Of a stretch of DNA of 64,000 nucleotides, positions 7,941-17,633 are shown one piece after another; position 1 is the stretch's first letter, and each line of letters begins with the position of its first letter. Position numbers and translations under genes: made by a program. The stretch is from Melioribacteraceae bacterium (GTDB lineage Bacteria; Bacteroidota; Ignavibacteria; Ignavibacteriales; Melioribacteraceae). The stretch spans positions 59,954 to 123,953 of the forward strand of contig JAIPBD010000014.1 of NCBI GenBank assembly GCA_021739765.1, written 5' to 3'. The notes below the pieces were generated by a model. The model searched no databases, was not told the origin of the DNA, and saw nothing but the letters and a program-made list of their open reading frames with translations.

Positions 7941-9995
7941 TTAATTCGTCCTTTTTATGATCATCATGGTTATATCATCTTCAAGATTTTGACCGCCTCT
8001 CCAATTCTCACCCTCATTTACCAATGTGTCAATAATAAATTGCGGGCTTTGGCTGTAATTGGATTCCACAATTTCTCTTATTCTTGCGAGATCGAACATT
8101 TCCTTACTCTCATTAAAGCTTTCCATTAAACCGTCGGACATTATTAGCAATAGATCGCCTTTTTCCATTTCAAATTGTTCTGTATTGTACGGGAAATTCC
8201 TAAACCCGCCGAGCGGCATTCCTTTAATTAAAATTTCCCGAACTTTTTTTTCTTTACTAGAAAATAGAATTAAGGGCGGCATTCCCGCACAAGAAGCGAT
8301 TATGGTTCTATTTTGCAATCTCAAAAAGGCGAGGGACATAAAAAGATTGCCCAGCCCCATATTTTTTATAATTTCTGTGCAGCGATTGAAAAAATCGGGG
8401 ATTAATAAATTTGATCCGAGAGCGGCAAAGAGACTTTTTACATTCGCCACCATTATTCCGGCTTTCATACCATGACCCGTTGCGTCACCAACTACTATAT
8501 TTAATATATTTTGTCTTGATATATTAAAATCATAATAATCCCCTCCAACTTCCGTCGCGGTTTTATTAAATACGGCAATTTCAAAGCCTTCATAGAAAGG
8601 AACAGTTTTGGGGAGCATAGAAAGTTGTAATTCTCTGGCTTCTTCAAGTTCGTTTGTTTTACGCTCATTATCCGCTTGTAAAACTTTCTGCTCAACTTCT
8701 TTCGCTCGGGCCTCTCTTTCTTGTTGAATTGTTTGTTCGGAAAGTTTTTCTACTTCCGTAAGTTTGATTTCCAAATTTTCCGTAGTAAGCGCAAATTCCC
8801 TTGCGAGCGCAATCGACATAAAAATGAGAAACGCTATAACTCCATAAAAGTAAAGCACATCAAAACCAAAAGGCGCGGCAATTAAATCTTGGGCAATCAG
8901 CATTTGAAGAATACCCGAAATCGACATTATCACGAATCCGATTATTACGATTTTTTTTATTCTAAAATCGACATCCGTTGGTCCGAATAATTTCCTTCCG
9001 GTAAACGCTGAAACTATACCGATAAAAATATATGACAAATATGCGGCCAAATCGCTGCCATCGATATAGCCGTAAATTCCGATTAATATTGCAGCGACAA
9101 CAAATAACCAACTCGCCTTAGGCAATTTATCAACGACCGACCATACAGCAAAGGAAGCTAGTGTAATTGTCAGGTTGAGCGACAAATAAGCAAGTTTATA
9201 CCAAAATATGGACTCTTCGAAGGACTTGACAAATAATCCGGTATTTGCGAGATAAACATAAAATGCAAAACAGAGTAGGAATAAAACATAAATTAAATTG
9301 TGCGTATTAGTCCTGTTAAATAAATACAATGAAAAGTGAATAAGCGCCAGCAACAGAGGAACCGTGATCAGGAAAAGTCGTTCATTCGATTGCATCACAA
9401 AAGCGGATGTGAAATTATCTAAAACTGAATCGTATTTCCCAAAATAGAATTTGAATCCTGCCCACCGTTCATTTTCAAAATATTCTTTGTAAAAATGATT
9501 GGAATATCGAATTGCAATTAGATGGGGCCCGATATTATTAAATTTAATCGGGCGCGGAATACGACCGGCATCTCGAACTTCCCCACCACTATTTTTTGAA
9601 AATGTACCGAGTGAATCATAAAGCACACCATCAATATAGATTTGAGATGCTCCGGCTTGAAATATTCTAAACGAGAGCAATTTGTTAACCAGAACGGAAT
9701 CAAGCAAAAATTCTTTTCTGAACCAGGAAACACCTCTAAATTCAGAAAAATTTGTATCGTTTTTTTCGATCAATGAACTTGTCAACGCCCACGAAGAATC
9801 AACATATTCATTATTTGCCCAATTAATGTCATCACCGGATTTGTATCTCCAGTTTATCGGGTAATAAACTAAAGAATGCTGTTCAAGCAAGGATGCTTCA
9901 ATTTTAGAATAATTGTATTCTTGAGCGGATATGTTTATTTGAATTGAAACAAATAAAAGTGCTGCGAAAAAGATGACGACAACTCTCATAGGCAA
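7941..9995 (-). CDS. 7TM receptor-like PP2C (SpoIIE/RsbU-type) serine phosphatase
   Basis: A 684-residue membrane signalling protein. In order: a signal peptide (1-24); an extracytoplasmic beta-sandwich domain (about 30-200) with the phrase FRGVSWFRKEFLLD seen in 7TMR-DISM proteins; seven hydrophobic helices (about 205-400); a short coiled coil (about 400-455); and a C-terminal SpoIIE-type PP2C domain. Metal-binding motifs are intact: TEVGGDYYDF, VGDATGHGMKAG, MSDGLMES and EDDITMMIIKR. Such proteins usually dephosphorylate an anti-anti-sigma factor. No anti-sigma or STAS gene is adjacent, so its partner must be elsewhere. Confidence 0.85.
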   Translation of the reverse strand: MPMRVVVIFFAALLFVSIQINISAQEYNYSKIEASLLEQHSLVYYPINWRYKSGDDINWANNEYVDSSWALTSSLIEKNDTNFSEFRGVSWFRKEFLLDSVLVNKLLSFRIFQAGASQIYIDGVLYDSLGTFSKNSGGEVRDAGRIPRPIKFNNIGPHLIAIRYSNHFYKEYFENERWAGFKFYFGKYDSVLDNFTSAFVMQSNERLFLITVPLLLALIHFSLYLFNRTNTHNLIYVLFLLCFAFYVYLANTGLFVKSFEESIFWYKLAYLSLNLTITLASFAVWSVVDKLPKASWLFVVAAILIGIYGYIDGSDLAAYLSYIFIGIVSAFTGRKLFGPTDVDFRIKKIVIIGFVIMSISGILQMLIAQDLIAAPFGFDVLYFYGVIAFLIFMSIALAREFALTTENLEIKLTEVEKLSEQTIQQEREARAKEVEQKVLQADNERKTNELEEARELQLSMLPKTVPFYEGFEIAVFNKTATEVGGDYYDFNISRQNILNIVVGDATGHGMKAGIMVANVKSLFAALGSNLLIPDFFNRCTEIIKNMGLGNLFMSLAFLRLQNRTIIASCAGMPPLILFSSKEKKVREILIKGMPLGGFRNFPYNTEQFEMEKGDLLLIMSDGLMESFNESKEMFDLARIREIVESNYSQSPQFIIDTLVNEGENWRGGQNLEDDITMMIIKRTN

Positions 9996-10065
9996 TTAAT
10001 GCTTCTTTTTAGTTCATAACCAATTTACTATTTTGCTTTGATAATTGTAATTAGGTTTTGATTAA
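9996..10065. promoter_or_regulatory. Divergent intergenic region between phosphatase and amino-sugar kinase
   Basis: Only 70 bp separate the divergent starts of the 7TM phosphatase (minus) and the cell-wall recycling operon (plus), so promoters for both must lie here or just inside the genes. The stretch is very AT-rich, but I do not see an unambiguous consensus box. A weak ribosome binding site (TTAGG) lies 13 nt before the kinase ATG. Confidence 0.35.
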
Positions 10066-10962
10066 ATGAACTACTTTATTGGCATCGATGGTGGAGGGAG
10101 TAAAACAAAAGCGATCCTCACAAATCCGGATAATAAAATTGTTGCTACACATACCGGAGATTCATGCAATCCGACTTCGCTTGGAATAGAACATTCAACA
10201 AAATCAATTCTCGATAATATTGAAAGTCTGTTACAGGAATGCCAAATATCCATTTCGGCGGTTAAGGGTATTTGTGTTGGAACTGCCGGAGCTGGTAGTC
10301 AAAACATCGCAAAGCAGTTCGAAGGAATATTAAAAACCGATCTCGGGACTGAAGATCTTTTGGTTACCACCGACGCGCAAATCGCGCTCGAAGGAGCATT
10401 TGATGGTGGAGAAGGTATTATTTTAATCGCGGGAACGGGTTCGATTCTTTATGCAAAAAAAGGCGGTAAAATAAATAGAGTTGGTGGATTTGGAAAAATT
10501 ATGGGTGATGAAGGGAGCGGGTATAAAATTGGACAGAAAACCCTAAATGAGTTCTCGAAATATTTGGATTCGCGAAAACAAAAAGATGACTTCTATTTTC
10601 ACTTGTCTGAATATTTGGGAATTGATTCCACACAGCATTTAATTGAAAAAGTGTATAAAGAATATTTCAATATCGCTTCAATAGCCGGATTTGTTGTTGA
10701 TTTGGCAAACAAAAATGAAACTGCAAAAATGATAATAAATAATGCCGCCGTTCAAATTCTTGAACTAATTTCCCCTATCTTTGAATCTAAAGAAGATAGT
10801 TTACGAATAGTGCTTTCCGGCGGTTTAATCGATAAAGAAAATTATTATTCAAATTTAATAAAGAACTCAATCAATTCGATTTATCCAAACTCGGAAGTGA
10901 TTGATCCCGTTTTTCCACCGGAAATTGGGGCAATTTTAATCGCAAAAAAACATTTCGAATAA
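10066..10962 (+). CDS. BadF/BadG-type amino-sugar kinase (GlcNAc/MurNAc kinase-like)
   Basis: A 298-residue ASKHA-fold kinase of the BadF/BadG/BcrA/BcrD family. The first phosphate loop is GIDGGGSKTKAILTN (residues 6-20). Further motifs are GTAGAG, GEGIILIAGTGSILYA (adenosine side) and GGFGKIMGDEGSGYKIG, typical of N-acetylglucosamine kinase and the bacterial MurK type. It is followed 6 bp later by an AmpG-like permease and then a NagZ-type hexosaminidase. Phosphorylation of amino sugars released from recycled peptidoglycan is therefore the best reading. Exact substrate (GlcNAc, MurNAc or both) is inference. Confidence 0.8.
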   Translation: MNYFIGIDGGGSKTKAILTNPDNKIVATHTGDSCNPTSLGIEHSTKSILDNIESLLQECQISISAVKGICVGTAGAGSQNIAKQFEGILKTDLGTEDLLVTTDAQIALEGAFDGGEGIILIAGTGSILYAKKGGKINRVGGFGKIMGDEGSGYKIGQKTLNEFSKYLDSRKQKDDFYFHLSEYLGIDSTQHLIEKVYKEYFNIASIAGFVVDLANKNETAKMIINNAAVQILELISPIFESKEDSLRIVLSGGLIDKENYYSNLIKNSINSIYPNSEVIDPVFPPEIGAILIAKKHFE

Positions 10963-10968
10963 TCAAAA

Positions 10969-12234
10969 TTGAAAAAAGAACTTAAGACCGGATGGAGTTG
11001 GATTCCAACTCTTTATTTTGCAGAAGGGCTGCCGTACGTTATCGTAATGGTACTTTCTGTAATTATGTACAAAAAGATGGAGATTTCAAACACCGAAATC
11101 GCTCTTTATACCAGTTGGTTATATTTGCCGTGGGTTATAAAACCATTCTGGAGTCCGGTTGTAGATTTAATCAAATCCAAAAGAATGTGGGTACTTTCCA
11201 CCCAACTAATTATTTCAATCGCCCCCGCGGGTGTGGCTTTCACCATTCCGGCAAACAACTTTTTCCAGATCACTTTGGCGTTTTTTTGGTTAATGGCATT
11301 TGCTTCGGCTACACATGATATCGCTGCTGATGGATTTTATATGCTTGCTTTACCGGAAAAGGGACAAGCTTTTTTTGTCGGTATCCGTTCAACTTTTTAC
11401 AGAATTGGAATGATTACCGGGCAGGGATTATTGACAATTCTCGCCGGCAATCTCGAAGAATATTTTGGCGATATTCATAAAGCATGGTCGTACACTATTT
11501 TTACGGCTTCCGCAATTTACTTTTGTGTTTTCATCTATCATTTATTTCAAATCCCAAAACCGGAGGATGATAAACCTAGAGAGAACTTCGGGAAGTTTTG
11601 GGCTGATTTTATTTTCACTTTTAAGAGCTTTTTTCAAAAAAAAGGAATTGTTTTAACTTTATTGTTTCTATTGCTTTATCGATTATCGGAAGGTCAACTT
11701 GTAAAACTCGCCTCTCCCTTTTTATTGGATGAAACTTCCATGGGCGGTTTAGGATTATCCACCGCGAATGTTGGTCTAATTTATGGAACAATCGGAATTC
11801 TGGCATTAGTTCTTGGTGGAATTTTGGGCGGCTGGGCGATTTCTTCAAAAGGTTTGAAATATTGGATTTGGGTTATGCTGGTCGCGATCAATATCCCCAA
11901 TGGTCTGTACGCGTTACTCGCGTTTTTTCAACCCGATTCAATCATCTTAATATCCCTGTCCGTTGCGATAGAACAGTTCGGCTACGGTTTTGGATTTACC
12001 GCATATATGATGTATATGATTTATATCTCTGAAGGTGAGTTTAAAACATCTCATTTTGCGATATCAACCGGGTTAATGGCATTAGGAATGATGATTCCCG
12101 GACTTTTTAGCGGCTGGCTTCAAGAATTATTATCATACAAAATTTTCTTTATTTGGGTGTTGATTTCTGCCGTGCCAATATTTATTGTAACGTACTTCTT
12201 AAAGATTGATGAAAATTTTGGCAAACGTGATTGA
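10969..12234 (+). CDS. ampG: MFS transporter, AmpG-like muropeptide permease
   Basis: A 421-residue major-facilitator protein with about 12 membrane helices. The N-terminus GWSWIPTLYFAEGLPYVIV and the phrase FASATHDIAADGFYM are characteristic of AmpG, which imports anhydro-muropeptides across the inner membrane. The start is TTG at 10969; there is no in-frame ATG until inside the first helix, so TTG is probably genuine and coupled to the kinase gene ending 7 nt upstream. Its position between an amino-sugar kinase and a NagZ-type glycosidase supports the recycling role. Confidence 0.82.
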   Translation: MKKELKTGWSWIPTLYFAEGLPYVIVMVLSVIMYKKMEISNTEIALYTSWLYLPWVIKPFWSPVVDLIKSKRMWVLSTQLIISIAPAGVAFTIPANNFFQITLAFFWLMAFASATHDIAADGFYMLALPEKGQAFFVGIRSTFYRIGMITGQGLLTILAGNLEEYFGDIHKAWSYTIFTASAIYFCVFIYHLFQIPKPEDDKPRENFGKFWADFIFTFKSFFQKKGIVLTLLFLLLYRLSEGQLVKLASPFLLDETSMGGLGLSTANVGLIYGTIGILALVLGGILGGWAISSKGLKYWIWVMLVAINIPNGLYALLAFFQPDSIILISLSVAIEQFGYGFGFTAYMMYMIYISEGEFKTSHFAISTGLMALGMMIPGLFSGWLQELLSYKIFFIWVLISAVPIFIVTYFLKIDENFGKRD

Positions 12235-15124
12235 TGTGAAAAATATTAAAGTATTAAAAATTGCAATTCCTTTTACTGCTGTATTCTTATTGGCTGTTTA
12301 CTTTTTCATGCCGGAAATTATTGGTGGTAATTCAAATCCTTCCCGGAAAGTATTCGAGTTGTCAAGTTCGGAAATGAAATGGGTTGATTCTGTAATGACC
12401 AAATTGACAATCGAAGAAAAATGCGCGCAGCTAATAATTGCAAGCGCTTCAACATATATGCTGGAAGACGGTAACGAAGAATATTTTAGACTGGAGAATC
12501 TGGTTAAAAACACCAAAGTCGGAGGATTAATATTTTTTAAAGGGAATCTAAAAGAGCAAGTTTTGCTTACAAATAAACTGCAAGCTTTTTCTGAAACCCC
12601 TTTAATTATAGCCGCGGATTACGAGCGTGGATTAGGAATGAGGATTGAAGATGCTGTCGAATTTCCTTACAACATGGCCCTCGCTGCCACGGGTGATACA
12701 AACCTTACTTATGAACTCGCAAAATTAACCGCTCAAGAAGCAAGAAAAATTGGTGTTCATTGGAATTTTGCGCCCATAGTGGATGTCAACCACGACTACC
12801 GAAATCCAATCATAAATATCAGATCTTTTTCCGAGAATCCGGAAATTGTCGCTAATCATGCAACAGCATACATTCGTGGAATGAGAGACGGCGGAATGAT
12901 CAGCACCGCGAAACATTTTCCCGGTCATGGCGCGACAGATGTTGATTCACACAACGAAATTCCAACCATCGAACAATCTCTCGATGATCTTGAACTTCTT
13001 GATATTAAACCTTTCGAAGATGCCATTCAAGCCGGAGTTCACTCAATAATGATCGGACATCTGACAATTCCGGCATTGGAGGAGGAAGAGTCGCTTCCTG
13101 CCACATTCTCTAAAAATATAATCACAAAAGTATTGAAGGAAAAGTTAGGATTTCAAGGATTGGTTATCACAGATGCTATGAATATGCATTCCATTACCAA
13201 CAATTATTCACATAAGGAAGCGGCTGTAAAATCGATACTTGCGGGTAATGATGTAGTTTTGTTTCCGGCTGATCCGGTTGAAGCAGCTCAAGGTTTAATT
13301 GAAGCTGTAAAAGATGAAACTCTAAGCCAACAACGAATTGAAACTTCATTGAGAAAATTGTTAATCGCAAAAAAATGGCTGGGACTTGATACACTTAATT
13401 CAGTTGATACAACAATTTTTCAATCCGGTCTAATTTCTGAATATCATAAAAATATCGCGCGGCAAGTTGCACGAAAAGCGATTACTTTGGTCAAAAATGA
13501 AAATAATCTTATCCCTATTAATCCGGAGAAGTATAAAAAAATTGTTTCGATTAGTTTTTTAACATCCTATCGTAAAAAAGATGATTTGTTCTTTGAGAAA
13601 TTTCTTCCCCAAGAAATAGAAGGTGTTGAACAATATCAAATTGTAAGGCGAAGTAAAAAAAGAGATTTTCGAAATGCAAGAGCTTTGGTTGACAAAGCAG
13701 ATCTTATCATTTTGCCTTTGTTTATAAGTGTTCGGTCGTTTGAAGGAAGCGTTGATATTTTTGATGAATACAAAGAACTCCTAAAATACATTTTCAAAAA
13801 GAATAAACCGACGATCACGATTAGTTTGGGCAATCCTTACCTGCTGGCTCAATTACCGGATGTCAAAAATTACATTTGTTCTTTTGGGGCGGTGGATGTT
13901 TCCCAACAAGCTGCTATCGAAGGTGTAATGGGTAAATATAAAATTGACGGAAAACTTCCGGTCAGCATCCCGAATTCAGATTTTAAAATAGGATTCGGCG
14001 AATCGTTGGCTCCGTTTCAATATTCCAAGTTGAATTCCGATTATTCAGACTCGACAATTAATTTTAATGCAGTTGATTCTCTGATGAACAATGCGGTTTC
14101 TGATCGAATCTTTCCGGGCGGCACCTTGTTGGTGGGGAATCAAAACGGAATTGTATATAGTAAATCATTCGGCAATTATGATTATGCTGAGAATTCTAAA
14201 AAAGTGAATGTTAATTCAATTTTTGATCTGGCATCGCTCACAAAGGTTATCGCTACTACATCCGCCGCAATGATTTTAGTCGCTGATGGAAGATTAAAAC
14301 TCGAAGAAAAAGTTGTTGATATTCTTCCCGATTTTGAAAACAACGCAAAAGAACAAATAACTGTTAAAAACTTGTTGCTTCATAATTCCGGACTTCCCGC
14401 ATTTAAACAGTTCTACAAAAATTTCTCATCTTCCGAAGATGTGCTAAACGACATTTTCAATTCAGAACTTGTCGCGTTTCCGGGAGAAAAATATATTTAT
14501 AGTGATTTAGGATTTGTTGTCCTTCAAAAAGTAATCGAACAAAAAGCGATGATGAGTTTGGATTTATTTCTAAAAAACAATTTGTTTGAACCGTTAAATC
14601 TGCAAAGAACCTTTTTTAATCCGAAAAAGGAATTTGTGAATGATTGCCTCCCGACTGAAGTTGACCAATATTGGAGAAACCGCCTTTTACAAGGCGAAGT
14701 ACACGATGAAACTGCTTCGCTACTAAATGGTGTTTCGGGTAACGCCGGTTTATTCTCGTCTTCGATGGATATCGCGAAAATCGTGTATACTTTAATGAAT
14801 AATGGTAGATTCGGCAACGTGCAGATATTTGATCCGAACATAGTAAAAAATTGGACGTCCAAACAATCGGATCAGTCAAGCAGAGGATTAGGCTGGGATA
14901 CTAAATCCGAAATGAACTCTTCTGCAGGAGATTTGTTCTCAATGAACACATTTGGTCACACCGGATATACGGGAACATCAGTTTGGGCAGATAAAGAAAA
15001 TAATACTTTTGTTGTTTTACTCACTAATCGGGTTAACCCGACCAGAGATAATACATCAATAATTGGGTTTCGGCCAAAAATACACAATGCAATTTTTAAC
15101 GCAATCAACAACAAAAAATTTTGA
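12209..15124 (+). CDS. NagZ-type beta-N-acetylhexosaminidase (GH3) fused to beta-lactamase-like serine hydrolase
   Basis: About 970 residues, two enzymes in one chain. A signal anchor (about residues 15-35) is followed by a glycoside hydrolase family 3 domain (about 55-400) with the NagZ motif AKHFPGHGATDVDSH and the nucleophile region VITDAMNMHSITN. A second GH3 alpha/beta domain follows (about 410-590), then a class C beta-lactamase/esterase-like domain (about 600-970) with SLTK (S-x-x-K), YSD in place of Y-x-N, and GHTGYTG. The frame opens at TTG 12206; ATG 12209 is taken, and GTG 12236 is a plausible alternative just after the ampG stop. It overlaps the end of ampG. It probably acts in the periplasm or on the membrane, releasing GlcNAc from muropeptides and perhaps trimming peptides or esters. 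Confidence 0.87.
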   Translation: MKILANVIDVKNIKVLKIAIPFTAVFLLAVYFFMPEIIGGNSNPSRKVFELSSSEMKWVDSVMTKLTIEEKCAQLIIASASTYMLEDGNEEYFRLENLVKNTKVGGLIFFKGNLKEQVLLTNKLQAFSETPLIIAADYERGLGMRIEDAVEFPYNMALAATGDTNLTYELAKLTAQEARKIGVHWNFAPIVDVNHDYRNPIINIRSFSENPEIVANHATAYIRGMRDGGMISTAKHFPGHGATDVDSHNEIPTIEQSLDDLELLDIKPFEDAIQAGVHSIMIGHLTIPALEEEESLPATFSKNIITKVLKEKLGFQGLVITDAMNMHSITNNYSHKEAAVKSILAGNDVVLFPADPVEAAQGLIEAVKDETLSQQRIETSLRKLLIAKKWLGLDTLNSVDTTIFQSGLISEYHKNIARQVARKAITLVKNENNLIPINPEKYKKIVSISFLTSYRKKDDLFFEKFLPQEIEGVEQYQIVRRSKKRDFRNARALVDKADLIILPLFISVRSFEGSVDIFDEYKELLKYIFKKNKPTITISLGNPYLLAQLPDVKNYICSFGAVDVSQQAAIEGVMGKYKIDGKLPVSIPNSDFKIGFGESLAPFQYSKLNSDYSDSTINFNAVDSLMNNAVSDRIFPGGTLLVGNQNGIVYSKSFGNYDYAENSKKVNVNSIFDLASLTKVIATTSAAMILVADGRLKLEEKVVDILPDFENNAKEQITVKNLLLHNSGLPAFKQFYKNFSSSEDVLNDIFNSELVAFPGEKYIYSDLGFVVLQKVIEQKAMMSLDLFLKNNLFEPLNLQRTFFNPKKEFVNDCLPTEVDQYWRNRLLQGEVHDETASLLNGVSGNAGLFSSSMDIAKIVYTLMNNGRFGNVQIFDPNIVKNWTSKQSDQSSRGLGWDTKSEMNSSAGDLFSMNTFGHTGYTGTSVWADKENNTFVVLLTNRVNPTRDNTSIIGFRPKIHNAIFNAINNKKF

Positions 15125-15139
15125 TTTGAGGAAGATGAT

Positions 15140-16063
15140 TTGTCTTACGAAAAAGTAATTGAAGTAAAAGGATTAACAAAAAAGTACAAGGATTTAGTCG
15201 CGGTAAACAATCTCGATTTGAATGTTTACCGTGGTGATGTTTTTGGATTCCTCGGTCCTAATGGAGCCGGTAAAAGTACAACAATCCGGATGTTGCTCAC
15301 ACTGATCGAACCAACCGCGGGAGATATTAAAATTTTCGGGCTTCCGCTTAAAAAAAATCGAATTGAGATTTTGAGCAAAATTGGTGCGATTGTAGAAAAA
15401 CCCGATTTTTACTTGTATTTGTCAGCATATAAAAATCTGGAAATTCTCGGGAAAGTCTCCGGTGCCGATACTTCAAATAAACGTTTGATGGAAATTCTCG
15501 AACTTGTCGGATTAGATAAACGATGGAAAAGCAAAGTAAAAACTTTTTCGCATGGAATGAAACAACGGCTCGGAATTGCACAAGCTTTGCTCCACAATCC
15601 CGAGCTGATAATTCTTGATGAACCGACTACCGGACTTGACCCGATGGGAATCAAAGAGATTCGCGACTTGATAATTCAATTAAGCAGAGACCAGGGCAAA
15701 ACAATTTTTCTTTCTTCGCATATTTTGCGCGAAGTTGAATTGATCGCGAACCGTATGATTATCATAAATAAAGGCGAAAAAAGAATTGAGGGTGAAGTTA
15801 AAAACCTCTTGAATACAGATAAACTACAAGTCACTTTCGAAGTAAGCGATATTCAAAAATCGTTAGAGTTGATCAGAAATTCTCAATGGTTAAACGACGT
15901 AGATTCTGAAGGTAAAAATGAAATTATCTTTAATGTTCACAAAGATTTGATTCACGAAATAAATAAATTCTTCGTCGATAACGGAATTGAAGTCAGCTCA
16001 GTTGTTCCCGTAAGATCACTTGAAGAATATTTTCTAAACATAACCAAAGAAAACATAGAATGA
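15140..16063 (+). CDS. ABC transporter ATP-binding protein
   Basis: A 307-residue ABC-2 type ATPase. Walker A is GPNGAGKST (about residues 36-44), the signature FSHGMKQRLG, Walker B LIILDEPTTGLDP, and the switch histidine in LSSHIL. The start is TTG, supported by a strong ribosome binding site GAGGAAGA at 15128-15135. It lies 15 bp after the NagZ fusion gene, and its last 4 bp overlap the permease start (ATGA). It powers the permease that follows; the substrate is unknown. Confidence 0.9.
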   Translation: MSYEKVIEVKGLTKKYKDLVAVNNLDLNVYRGDVFGFLGPNGAGKSTTIRMLLTLIEPTAGDIKIFGLPLKKNRIEILSKIGAIVEKPDFYLYLSAYKNLEILGKVSGADTSNKRLMEILELVGLDKRWKSKVKTFSHGMKQRLGIAQALLHNPELIILDEPTTGLDPMGIKEIRDLIIQLSRDQGKTIFLSSHILREVELIANRMIIINKGEKRIEGEVKNLLNTDKLQVTFEVSDIQKSLELIRNSQWLNDVDSEGKNEIIFNVHKDLIHEINKFFVDNGIEVSSVVPVRSLEEYFLNITKENIE

Positions 16064-16896
16064 GTTTATTAGTTTCTCTCGAGCTTCAAAAAATATTTAG
16101 TAAATGGCGAACATATATCGGTTTTATCGCAATAGGCGTTTTGATTCCTATCGTACAGATTGCTTTAGTTTACGAAGGCGATAAACTGATTAACTTCGCT
16201 ACACAGGGATTAAAAAACTCCTTTGTGTTCGTGGGGGATTTGTTCAACGGTTATTTGGTCGCACATTTGGTGCAGCAATCGTTAATAATTCACATCCCGT
16301 TTTTGATCGTTCTTGTTGGCGGAGATATTCTTGCCGGCGAAGCAACTGCCGGAACTTATAGAATGATGATGACACGACCGATTACGAGATTTCAATTTAT
16401 TACTTCGAAATTTTTAGCCGGAACGATTTATACAAATTTGCTTCTGTTGTGGATGATGTTTATGGGACTGGTGGTAAGTATAATTATATTCGGAACGGGC
16501 GAACTTCTAGTTTTGAAAGATAAAATTTACATCTTTGCGGCTGATGATGTTTTGTGGAGATTCATTTTGGCTTTCGGATATTCTGCGTTGAGTATGACAA
16601 CTGTTATGGCACTTTCATTTTTCTTTTCATCTCTAGTGGAAAACGCCATCGGACCGATTGTTGCAAGTATGGCTGTGATAATAATTTTTATAATTATTTC
16701 CGCTCTTCCAATTGAAGCCCTGGATGTAATTAAACCCTATTTGTTTACGAATCATATGAATGCTTGGCGTGAGTTTATGAGTAATCCGGTAGATTTACCG
16801 CAAATTGTAAATTCGGGTCTTATTCTCACCGCGCATATAATAGGACTTTATTTATTGACGTTATTCATTTTTAAAAGGAAAGATATTTTATCGTAG
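16060..16896 (+). CDS. ABC-2 type transporter permease
   Basis: A 278-residue membrane protein with about six helices and the ABC-2 coupling phrase GDILAGEATAGTYRMMMTRPITR (about residues 88-110). It begins inside the last codons of the ATPase gene (ATGA overlap), a sign of translational coupling. Together they form an exporter. The following gene encodes a LolA-like periplasmic protein, which suggests handling of a lipid or lipoprotein-like cargo, but this is inference. Confidence 0.87.
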   Translation: MSLLVSLELQKIFSKWRTYIGFIAIGVLIPIVQIALVYEGDKLINFATQGLKNSFVFVGDLFNGYLVAHLVQQSLIIHIPFLIVLVGGDILAGEATAGTYRMMMTRPITRFQFITSKFLAGTIYTNLLLLWMMFMGLVVSIIIFGTGELLVLKDKIYIFAADDVLWRFILAFGYSALSMTTVMALSFFFSSLVENAIGPIVASMAVIIIFIIISALPIEALDVIKPYLFTNHMNAWREFMSNPVDLPQIVNSGLILTAHIIGLYLLTLFIFKRKDILS

Positions 16897-16903
16897 GTGA
16901 TTT

Positions 16904-17611
16904 ATGAAAAAATTAGTGTTGCTTTTTTTGATTGCGGCTACTATTTCGGCGCAGGAAAAAGATCCGTATGAATTGATCGAAAAGGTTAAATCCAAATTCA
17001 ATCAAATTCAAGATTATGTTGTTGATGTTACTATTTCAATAGATGTGAATTTTTTGAATGTTCCGGAATCGACTGCGAAATTGTATTTCAAAAAACCGGA
17101 TTCAGTTCGATTAAAATCTGACGGATTCGCTCTGTTGCCGAAAGAAGGAATGAATTTCTCACCAATAGGTTTGTTCAAAGGTGAATACAATGCGATCTAC
17201 ACCAAAGAAGAAAAATTGAACGGAAGCATGGTCGATGTAATCAAAGTTATTCCGTTGGATGATTCTTCACAAATTATTCTCTCTACCATTTGGATTGACC
17301 AAACGGAACATGTCATCCGTAAATTGGAATCGACTTCCAAAAAAAGCGGGACGCTTTCAATATCACTCTCTTATCAAGATAAAAATCAAAAAATTTTACC
17401 GTCAGAAGTTACTTTCGAATTTAACGTACAAGATTTCCAACTTCCCGCAACCATTACCGGCGAATACAACAACACCGATCCGAAAGATGCCAAAAAGAGA
17501 AAAAACAAATACAGCGGTGAAAATATTACCGGAAGTGTCACAGTCAAATATCAAAACTATGTTATAAATAAAGGAATCGAAGCTTCGATTTTTGAGGATA
17601 ATGGAAAGTAA
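16904..17611 (+). CDS. LolA-like periplasmic outer-membrane lipoprotein-sorting protein
   Basis: A 235-residue protein with a signal peptide (MKKLVLLFLIAATISAQ, cleavage after about residue 16). A LolA/LolB-like half-barrel follows: repeated phrases such as LIEKVKSKFNQIQDYVVDVTI, AKLYFKKPDSVRLKSDGF and TIWIDQTEHVIRKLE are typical of the DUF4292/LolA-like superfamily. It lies 7 bp after the ABC permease and is the last gene of the operon starting at 10066. Members bind acyl chains in the periplasm; whether this one carries lipoproteins or another lipid is not visible. Confidence 0.7.
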   Translation: MKKLVLLFLIAATISAQEKDPYELIEKVKSKFNQIQDYVVDVTISIDVNFLNVPESTAKLYFKKPDSVRLKSDGFALLPKEGMNFSPIGLFKGEYNAIYTKEEKLNGSMVDVIKVIPLDDSSQIILSTIWIDQTEHVIRKLESTSKKSGTLSISLSYQDKNQKILPSEVTFEFNVQDFQLPATITGEYNNTDPKDAKKRKNKYSGENITGSVTVKYQNYVINKGIEASIFEDNGK

Positions 17612-17633
17612 ATTGCATTTTCCGTTATTCGCT

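Noticed and set aside
8059-8475. 138-codon plus-strand frame
   Set aside because: Antisense to the PP2C domain of the phosphatase, with no domain of its own.
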